From Monoraphidium neglectum (lineage: Eukaryota > Chlorophyta > Chlorophyceae > Sphaeropleales > Selenastraceae): a stretch of DNA of 15,182 bases. Location of the stretch: NCBI RefSeq assembly GCF_000611645.1, contig NW_014012318.1, positions 1 through 15,182 of the forward strand. The letters run 5' to 3'. A program made the position numbers and the translations under genes. Each line of letters begins with the position of its first letter. Within the stretch, counting starts at the first letter, position 1. This document shows, one piece after another, positions 9,042 to 15,182 of this stretch. The notes under the pieces are model-generated. The model worked only from the letters and a program-made list of their open reading frames with translations. It did no database searches and was not told where the DNA came from.

Positions 9042-9626
9042 GTAGCAGGTGCACGGCAGCTTCCCACCAGGCTCTCGCGCACATGCCTGGCGACTGCCTC
9101 GAATTTTGAGCGCTCTGCGCTTGCAGCTGCCATTGACACGCATTTTTAAATGCCGCAAACGGCGAGTCCGGTCCTGGGTGGCATGCATGACCTATTTGAC
9201 GTGCGCCCACATGCAAGCATCGTGTGAAGGCTAAAGGGCAGACCTGTGTAATCACCACATAACCATGGCGTCATCAACGCTTCATCAGCATCAGTAACTT
9301 TTCAGGGGTTGCTCGTTCCTGCTTCCTGGAGGCCAGGGGACAGAAAGCCTGATGCTTTGCGTCGCTGGCTAATGCGGCAGTCATCCAAAGCACAGCGGAA
9401 TTGTGATTGGTTCACGCGGAGACCACAAGGCTGCCACTCATACGCGACACACACCAGTGGGAGCCTTCGGTCACTGAGTAAGGCAATGCAAGTCTGCACG
9501 CTCAGTCGCCGGTGTGCGTAATCGCACTGCACACACATATCAGCGAGCAAGCGATCAGTGGCGCAAAGGTGCCACCTGCGGCCTTGGGGCGGGCGTAAAT
9601 ATTCGGCCTGGAGCACCGCTCCGCAC
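9042..9626. other. Convergent 3' region between the NEET and ankyrin genes
   Basis: These 585 bases separate the NEET stop (+) from the ankyrin stop (-). They contain a + strand TGTAA for NEET. I found no matching TTACA for the ankyrin transcript and no recognisable coding sequence. Confidence 0.6.
9247..9251 (+). other. Candidate poly(A) signal TGTAA for the NEET gene
   Basis: TGTAA lies 206 bases after the NEET stop codon, a usual spacing for green-algal 3' UTRs. Confidence 0.5.
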
Positions 9627-10931
9627 TTAATCCGCCTGCTCCTTGATCCATTTGAGGACAGCTGCGCGCCGACTCGCTTGGGCAAGGTCCGAGCGCGCAC
9701 GGCGGTCCCAGGGGCACGCCGCACCGAGCGCCCAGCGAAAAAGGTCAGGATGTTCTATATGAGCCACGAGATAGCACATCATCTTGTTCCAAGGGCAGCC
9801 CGCGCTGCGAGCCCATCGCAGCACCTCGAGTTGGCAAGCAGATGCCGCCGCCTTGCACGTCATACCATTCCAAGGGCAGCCGGCGCTGCGCGCCCACTGC
9901 AGCAGGCTCAAGTGGCCTCCTATCGCCGCCATCCCGCAAGTGCGTTCGTCCCAGGGGCAGCCGGCACCACGCGCCCAGCGCAGCACGTCCAAGTGGCCCT
10001 CGCCTGCTGCCAAGGCGCACGTCAGTGCGTCCCAGGCGCACCCCCTTCCGCGCAACCACTGCAGCACCCCCAGATGACCGCTGCCCGCGGCCGCCGCGCA
10101 CGCTTGTTCGGTGCAAAGGCAGCCAGCGTTGCACAACCACTGCAGCATGCTGAGGTGGCCGCCGGCCGCCGCTGCTTCGCACGTGAAGTCGCGCCATGGT
10201 AAGCCGGCGCCCCGCAGCCACCGCATAATCTTCATGTGGCCGTGACGAGCGGCGGCCATGCTCGTCTGCCCGTCCAAAGGGCAGCCCGCGCCATGCAGCC
10301 ACTGCAGCGTCTCGATCTGGCCGGTGCGTCCTGCCGCTTTGCACACTGCCTCATCCCAAGGGCAGCCCTCGCCGTGCAGCCACTCCAGCGTGCCGAGGTT
10401 GCCGCCGAGGGCCGCAGCGACGCAGGTGCTCAAGTTGCAGGGGCACCCGGTGCCGCGCAGCCAGCGCAGCACCTCCAGATGCCCGCCGTAGGCCGCCATT
10501 TGGCAGAGCACTGCATCTTCCCAGGGGCAGCCCGCCCCATGCGCCCACCGCAGCGACGCGAGGTCGCCATGCGCTGCAGCGCGGCGCGCGGCCGTCGAGC
10601 GCTGCGCCGCCGTCAGGCGCGGCCACTGCTCGCATACAATCCACTGGGGCAGCTGGAAGCCGGAGAGCTGGTGGCAGCTCTCGGCAACTTTCTCGACGAC
10701 GGGGCCTGCCGGTTCCGCTCCAATGCAGTACTGCTGCAGAGCGACGCGCCTTGGCGCCGCCCACCCCTGCCAGGCACGGCTGAGCGCGCCCACCGATACG
10801 CACTGCTCGCTCGCTGGCAGGCGATCAAAGATGGCGGCCAGTACGTCGGGGTGGCTGATGATAGCGACGGCGGCCGCATACTTGTCGCAGTGCTTGAATT
10901 GGGTTGGCGGCATCACAGCAGGTGCTGCCAT
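9627..10931 (-). CDS. F-box-like plus ankyrin-repeat protein, intronless
   Basis: A single open frame runs from ATG 11009 (460 codons). ATG 10931 (434 codons, MAAPAV...) is preferred because conserved-looking sequence starts there, but 11009 cannot be excluded. An F-box-like segment (ISHPDVLAAIFDRLPASEQ followed by GALSRAWQ) comes first. Eleven tandem repeats then fill 10562-9669, one of 28 residues and ten of 27, followed by a 13-residue cap ending KWIKEQAD. The consensus is L-x-x-L-R/Q-W-x-R-G-A-G-C-P-W-D/E-x-x-T-C-x-x-A-A-x-x-G-H, recognisable as ankyrin (TC..AA..GH) but six residues shorter than the usual 33. Such proteins are common in algae, oomycetes and some giant viruses. The F-box suggests an SCF ubiquitin-ligase adaptor with the repeats binding a substrate; this is inference. 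It is divergent from the PPPDE gene. Confidence 0.85.
   Translation of the reverse strand: MAAPAVMPPTQFKHCDKYAAAVAIISHPDVLAAIFDRLPASEQCVSVGALSRAWQGWAAPRRVALQQYCIGAEPAGPVVEKVAESCHQLSGFQLPQWIVCEQWPRLTAAQRSTAARRAAAHGDLASLRWAHGAGCPWEDAVLCQMAAYGGHLEVLRWLRGTGCPCNLSTCVAAALGGNLGTLEWLHGEGCPWDEAVCKAAGRTGQIETLQWLHGAGCPLDGQTSMAAARHGHMKIMRWLRGAGLPWRDFTCEAAAAGGHLSMLQWLCNAGCLCTEQACAAAAGSGHLGVLQWLRGRGCAWDALTCALAAGEGHLDVLRWARGAGCPWDERTCGMAAIGGHLSLLQWARSAGCPWNGMTCKAAASACQLEVLRWARSAGCPWNKMMCYLVAHIEHPDLFRWALGAACPWDRRARSDLAQASRRAAVLKWIKEQAD
9669..10562 (-). repeat. Coding tandem array of eleven ~81-base ankyrin units
   Basis: The array encodes one 28-residue and ten 27-residue ankyrin-like repeats. At DNA level the GGGCAGCC(C/G)GC-type segment on the + strand, encoding GCPW or close variants, recurs about every 81 bases. 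Units have diverged (for example GLPW, GCLC, AACPW), so the array is not a recent expansion. The last two or three units are the least canonical. Confidence 0.85.
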
Positions 10932-11525
10932 CGCTGCGTGCAGCTGTCGGCCGGGTCGACACGCCGACGTGTGTACGCGTGCAAGATCAGGACACCGCAA
11001 CGTATCCAAGCAGCGTACGGGCGCCCTTCTGCTCTGTTCCTACGGAAGCAGATTTGGATTGTGATCGCAGCGTGTTTTATACCGGTAGATCGTAGTCCTT
11101 GAATACGGCTATCAATCAACCAACAGTCGTATGTTAGTGGAAATATGTTTTGGGACCGTCCACCCCAAACGTTCTGAGACGCGCCAATTTCACTGAACAG
11201 TACCGGTACCACAGTGATCTTTTCTGCACGCACCCGCGTTTACAGCCGCGACTGCTTTTACAACGGGGTAGCTAGCTATCCTGCACCGCTCCACAACCTT
11301 GCCAGCGTGTCGTACAGCTACCCCACTTGCGGCGGTCGCACCGCCGCTGCACCCCCATCGGCGTTTTCAAGGGGGCCTGGTCGCCGTTTCGAGCGGCACC
11401 CCGCAACTCAACAACTTGACAGATAACGGAGCTCCAAACCGTCGGCGTGGCCGCCGAGCCAGCGTTAACGCGGCTGCAGGCCAACGGGGCACCGGCTGAG
11501 AGGCAAACCTGAGGACAGTGCTGCG
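10932..11525. other. Divergent promoter region between the ankyrin and PPPDE genes
   Basis: About 515-595 bases, depending on the ankyrin start, separate the two divergent genes. Besides the - strand TATAAAA at 11081-11075 I see no clear + strand core promoter element for the PPPDE gene. No additional coding sequence is evident. Confidence 0.55.
11075..11081 (-). promoter_or_regulatory. Candidate TATA box for the ankyrin gene
   Basis: TATAAAA is read on the - strand at 11081-11075, in an AT-richer stretch upstream of the ankyrin ORF. A start about 30 bases downstream (near 11045) would give a leader of about 35 bases to ATG 11009 or about 114 bases to ATG 10931. Only the motif is seen. Confidence 0.45.
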
Positions 11526-12080
11526 ATGGATGGGGCCGACCCCGACCACCCGCCAGAGCCGCTGCCGCCCACTACCGAGGTCTTCTTGAATGTATATGAT
11601 GTGGTGCCCCCCGACGGCACCGGCGGCCCGGCGGCGCCCATCACGCGCCTGAACAACCTGGTGTGTTTGAATTGGAACTGGAGGACTTGCAGCGGGGCAT
11701 GCGCCAACGCAGCATGCGCGGACCAACCCGTGGCTGCCGCCGCATGGAGCGCATAGGCATCGCCCAACGAGCAGTGGCTTGCGGCGGGACCCGCATGCCG
11801 CTCTGCCCGCTTGTCGGGGCGTGCCCTCCCCCATACCCCCACGCCCCCTGCCGCATGGGCGGCACAACACATGCAGCACTCAATGCGCGCTGCTCTCCAT
11901 GCATGCGGTCCATGCAGACGCGCAACCTGTTTGGGGGCGTTGGGGGCGTGTTTCACGGCGCCATCGTCATCGGGGATGTTGAGTTCAGCTTTGGTTACTG
12001 CGTGAGTGGCACCTCGGAGCTGCCTGCATGGCAGCCTTGGCAGCTGCAGGGCCAGCAGCAGCGGATGCAGCAGCAGCAGC

Positions 12081-12112
<32 letters not shown>

Positions 12113-12150
12113 AGGCAGCAGCAGCAGAGGCAGCAGCAGCAGAGGCTGCT

Positions 12151-12197
<47 letters not shown>

Positions 12198-14267
12198 GGA
12201 ACCGTGGAGGTGCTCGTGGTGGGCCCGCATGCAGGCCGACCATGGGCCATGAGAGTGTGCAGCCTCCGCATCGCTCCCCCACCTGCACTCATCTCATTCA
12301 TCGGTCCCCGATCCCAATTTGCAGGAGTCAGGGTCTGGCGTATACCACGTGAGGGCGCGGCAGAACCCTATGTACACGTTCAGGGAGACCATCAGCCTGG
12401 GGCACACCACACTGGACCAACCACAGGCGCGCAGGGTGGACACACGGGGAGGGGGGGCACACCCTGCGTTTTATTGTAGTGGGAGTGCCGGTCTACCAAG
12501 GACTGCGCGCCTGACAATGAGAAAAAAAGCGGGGGCGGCTTGCCTGCAGTGGGCACGCTGCCGGGCGGTGCGTTCGGTGTGACACTTGCAAGGAGAGGGC
12601 CCGCAAGCCAACCATTGATTAGAGCTGGATGCAATCGTGTTCGACCAACCGTCGCTGATGCTTTCGGACCTGGCACGGGTGACCCGGCTGATCTGAATGG
12701 TTTGGCTGGTCTCAACCTCGGACTCCAGATCATGGCGATCGTCCGCCGCATGCGGGCCGAGTGGCCGGGGCTGTCGTATGACCTGCTGTCTCGCAACTGC
12801 TGGTGAGGATGGATTGCGGGGCTAGGCCGCGTCCTCCCTGCATGATGGCGTGTGGCCATGCCCGCGCCCTGCGCCAACCCGAGCCCTCCTTGCGCAGAGT
12901 TCATCCCCGGCCCCTTGCTCCCTCGGTGCCCATCTCTACTGCTGACCTGCAATTTGGTTCGCACCCACGATGACGAAGCCGGCCCTGTCCTGGCCTCGGA
13001 TTCCTCCGGCCCCGCAACGCGCGCGCCTCCTGCCCTGCTTAGGCGTCAAGATCCTGTTCTTCCTCCGGCGTTTTCACGCCCCTTCTTCGGTCCCCAGTCA
13101 CTGGTTTCAGACCCGTGGATGTGTGCTGTCTCGCAATCCGATCCTCATATGTCCCCATTCCCCCTGACCCCCGATCACACCCAGTCACTTCTGCGACGTG
13201 CTAGCATCGGAGTTGTGCGTGAAGCCGGTGCCGGCCTGGCTCAACCGCTTCGCGGTCACGGGGGCGTCGGCGCTGCAGGCCACCAACGACGCGTCAAACG
13301 CGGTGGGGGCCCTTGGCGGCCGCGCCGTGTCGACACAGCCACATGGCGCAGATCCGTCGGCGCGGCCGCGCTTGACGGGGCGGCAGCGCAGTGCCCATCT
13401 ATTTGCGACGGCCTCCCGCCCCCTTTTCCCGCCATGCAGCCGGGCGGGTCTTTACCAGCATTTGAGCATACGCCCTTTTCCCTCATGCGGCTCGACCCAT
13501 CAACACCCCTCTCACTGTTTCTTTTCCGTCTCATGCACCACCCACCCACCCCTCCCTGTGGCTGTCTCAACCCATCCACCCACCCCTCCCTCGAGGCTGC
13601 CTCTCAACTCATGCACATTCATCCTTTATTCAACGATCATGCCCAGGTGAAGGGCATACGGGAAGAGCTTTCGCGCCTTTCTGGGGAGTCCGTCTCCTGG
13701 GTCCGCGCCGGACTGCAGCGCACAGTCCAGGCAGTCCAGGCCGGCGCGCAGGGCGCCCGCACCGCCCACGCCGCGCGCGGCGACGCGGGCGCGCCCGCGT
13801 CTGCGGCGGCGCTGTTCCAGCACGCGGGGGGCGTAGTCAAGGCGGCGGCGCGCGGGTGGCAGACCGCTCTCAACGGGCCAGCCGCCACAGCCACAGTGCT
13901 CGCCGTGGCCGCTTCGAGCGACGGGGCAGTCGCGCCCACGCCCGTGGCGGCCGCCGCGACGGCGAGCGCTGGGGCCAGCGGCGGCAGCCAAATCAGCGGC
14001 GCCGGTGGCGAGGGGGGCGCGCTGCCGACGACGGCGCTGCGGTGGGCGGGGAGCGTCAGCGGCGGCGCGACGGACGACGTCTTGTTCGTCGGCTCCAACG
14101 AGCCGCTGGGAAAGCCCCAGGGGCACTCATCGGGCGCAGCCGGCGCCACGGGCGCGGCTGGCGGCGGCGGCACCGCGCGGCGGCCGCCGTCGGACGGGGG
14201 CGCGTTTGCTCTGGAGGCGGGCGACGAGGACCTGCAGTGGGGCGCACGCGCAGGGGCGGCCAAGTGA
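11526..14267 (+). CDS. PPPDE (DeSI-type) cysteine isopeptidase, 6 exons
   Basis: Exons: 11526-11660, 11918-12001, 12325-12426 (or 12435), 12729-12802, 13185-13302 (or 13326), 13647-14267; about 377-388 residues. Fold motifs appear in order: VFLNVYDV, GGVFHGAIVIGDVEFSFGYC (catalytic His58), SGVYHVRARQNPMYTFRETI, GHTTLDQPQ, IVRRMRAEWPGLSYDLLSRN, then CCHFCDVLASEL (catalytic Cys131, made by TG|T across a splice) and VPAWLNRFA. These are hallmarks of PPPDE/peptidase C97 enzymes, which remove SUMO or ubiquitin; specificity cannot be told here. The last exon adds about 200 Ala/Gly-rich residues with KGIREELSRLSGESVSWVRA at its start and TDDVLFVGSNEPLG near the end. The exon 3 donor is ambiguous: CAG|GC gives the spacing seen in the family, AGG|GT adds three residues. 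The exon 5 donor (13303 or 13327) is also open. Confidence 0.85.
12053..12196 (+). repeat. Interrupted CAG trinucleotide array in PPPDE intron 2
   Basis: All 48 triplets stay in register: (CAG)3 CGG ATG (CAG)8 TAG (CAG)6 AGG (CAG)4 AGG (CAG)4 AGG CTG CTG (CAG)15. The longest pure run is 45 bases (12152-12196). The CTGCTG next to the last run makes a local CTG/CAG palindrome. The array lies between a strong donor (GTGAGT at 12002) and the acceptor at 12324, so it is intronic in the model. Long poly-Ala, Ser, Leu or Cys ORFs over it are shadows. Confidence 0.9.
13531..13617 (+). repeat. Imperfect tandem duplication in the last PPPDE intron
   Basis: Two adjacent copies of a C-rich unit share the core CCACCCACCCCTCCCT, then GGCTG and TCTCAAC, spaced about 37 bases apart. 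TCATGCAC flanks the block on both sides (13531 and 13610). It lies in the intron that ends at 13646. Confidence 0.7.
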
Positions 14268-15047
14268 CGGGGACGCCGCCAGCGTTTGCTGCGACTGCCT
14301 TGGGTCAAAGGCGCTGCTGCTGTCAGACGATGGTGGCAGCGTTCCAAACAGTGCTTTGAGCTTTCATCACTGACCAAGCGCATCCCTGTCCTTGTCAGCA
14401 TCATTTGGCTGCTCGGAGGCTTTGAGCTGGCAGACGGTGCCTCTGTTGCCAGTGTTGCGCTGTCGACTAAGCTTATAATGCTGCACCTTCCTTATTGCAA
14501 GCACAGCGTGTGCACTGTTGAGCTCCATGATGTCCTTTGCAAGATTTAGTGATCCTCGGACGCTGCCGCCGCACTAGTCAGTCATCGGCACCCTGCACCG
14601 CTTGGCACCAGGGTGGATCGGCACCCTCGCGTCCGTTGCCCCCAAGACGATGCGCATTGAAAACCACGGCTGCAAGTAGCGAGGGCTTGGTGAAGCCATT
14701 GGGGAGCAATGAGACGATTGTCAGCCTGAGGGTGGGCGATCAAACCGCCGCCACTGAAAACGGGTTGCGGCACGCACTCGACGGCATCTGGATGACAAAG
14801 CGGGCGCCAGCAAGTAAAGCACAAGGCGGGCGGTGGTGGTCAGCAAACGGCCAGAGGGCGGCCCAATTGGGGAATACGGTGCGACACTCCAAAGGCAGGG
14901 GATGCTGCATCCAAACAACACAGCATGTCCATGTGCGACATTCAAAGCAAGCAGCAACACAAACAAATAGGCAAACCTACGTAGAAAGCATTCGTCCACC
15001 TGTGTTGGGACCGAAACCTGGGAGGGAGCGTCACCCCTTCGGACGCG
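14268..15047. other. Convergent 3' region between the PPPDE gene and the right-edge TPR gene
   Basis: These 780 bases between two convergent stops must hold both 3' UTRs. I see no TGTAA on + and no TTACA (reverse poly(A) motif), no family-like ORF and no repeat of note. The 178-codon + strand ORF starting at 14537 has no recognisable domain and runs into the stop end of the TPR gene. Confidence 0.5.
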
Positions 15048-15182
15048 TCAAAACACGAGGTACCGCCTCATGACCTGCCGCGCCAGCTCCCCGGCCCCCG
15101 TGCGCCGGTAGATGTGCACGAGGTTGTGCGCCGCCTCGCGCGAGAGGCCTTCCTCCAGCGCGCGCGCCTCGAGGGTCAGCGG
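15048..15182 (-). CDS. TPR-protein C-terminus, probable TFIIIC subunit (GTF3C3/Sfc4-like), partial
   Basis: Read on the - strand from the window edge, 44 codons run in frame to a TGA at 15050-15048. The peptide contains EARALEEGLSREAAHNLVHI followed by YRRTGAGELARQVMRRYLVF at the stop. A helix with EAAxNL..IYR..G...LA...L..Y at the very C-terminus matches the last TPR-like repeat of the TFIIIC tau131/GTF3C3 subunit, which ends in a similar way in animals, fungi and plants. That protein bridges TFIIIC to TFIIIB in RNA polymerase III initiation. With so little sequence, another TPR protein remains possible. The rest of the gene lies to the right of the window. Codon use is GC3-rich like the other genes here. 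Confidence 0.6.
   Translation of the reverse strand, partial: PLTLEARALEEGLSREAAHNLVHIYRRTGAGELARQVMRRYLVF

Noticed and set aside
9669..10562. Virus-derived or horizontally transferred ankyrin gene
   Set aside because: This repeat type also occurs in giant viruses, but codon use matches the neighbouring algal genes and no viral hallmark gene is nearby, so no claim of transfer is made.
10236..11102. 288-codon + strand ORF antisense to the ankyrin gene
   Set aside because: It mirrors the repeats of the real - strand frame, has no recognisable domain and is a GC-rich shadow.
11985..12301. Long ORFs on both strands encoding runs of Ala, Ser, Leu or Cys over the CAG array
   Set aside because: Any CAG/CTG array is open in most frames. 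The surrounding PPPDE exons and strong splice sites place it in an intron.
12852..13646. Long + strand ORF joined to the last PPPDE exon
   Set aside because: The part before 13647 is intron sequence and passes exon 5 in the wrong frame. The PPPDE motif NCCHFCDVL fits only the spliced frame.
14537..15073. 178-codon + strand ORF near the right end
   Set aside because: No family resemblance, mixed composition unlike the exons, and it overlaps the stop end of the - strand TPR gene.
1..15182. CRISPR array, insertion sequence, retrotransposon, tRNA or rRNA
   Set aside because: No spaced direct repeats, transposase or reverse transcriptase motifs, terminal repeats or cloverleaf candidates were found by eye on either strand.

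Overview
The window reads as nuclear DNA of a green alga (Chlorophyta, probably of the Chlamydomonadales/Sphaeropleales type). The evidence is high GC coding sequence, genes cut by many GT-AG introns of about 200-480 bases, TGTAA motifs (the usual green-algal poly(A) signal) 50-210 bases after several stop codons, a chloroplast NEET protein with a transit peptide, and Ala/Gly/Ser-rich low-complexity tails. Nothing bacterial (operons, Shine-Dalgarno sites) was seen. Species assignment is inference.

Layout, left to right. (1) + strand, 1-1988: 3' part of a KIF-binding protein (KBP) homologue, five exons. (2) - strand, 4297-2123: an HSL/alpha-beta-hydrolase-3 family esterase, four exons; its stop lies 134 bases from the KBP stop (convergent). 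(3) 4298-5152: divergent intergenic region. (4) + strand, 5153-6815: BTB/BACK protein with a MATH-like C-terminus; its BTB fold is split between two reading frames. (5) 6816-7965: gene-poor spacer. (6) + strand, 7966-9041: small chloroplast-type NEET (CDGSH) iron-sulfur protein, four exons, with a non-canonical CNGAH motif and a probable GC-AG intron. (7) - strand, 10931 (or 11009)-9627: intronless F-box-like plus ankyrin protein with eleven 27-28-residue repeats. (8) + strand, 11526-14267: PPPDE/DeSI-type cysteine isopeptidase, six exons, with a 144-base interrupted CAG array in its second intron. (9) - strand, right edge (15182-15048): last 44 codons of a TPR protein resembling the C-terminus of TFIIIC subunit GTF3C3/Sfc4.

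The genes do not form an obvious pathway; this looks like an ordinary nuclear neighbourhood. Three of them (BTB, F-box-like ankyrin, PPPDE) belong to families linked to ubiquitin/SUMO, but there is no sequence evidence that they act together. Exon models were built by eye: splice sites were chosen so that reading phases join exactly and family motifs are restored. I found no mobile element, CRISPR array, tRNA or rRNA, and no convincing novel multi-gene system. The points most worth a second look are the NEET CNGAH substitution, the frame break in the BTB gene, the intronic CAG array with its in-frame stop, and the Cys/Trp-patterned 27-residue ankyrin array.
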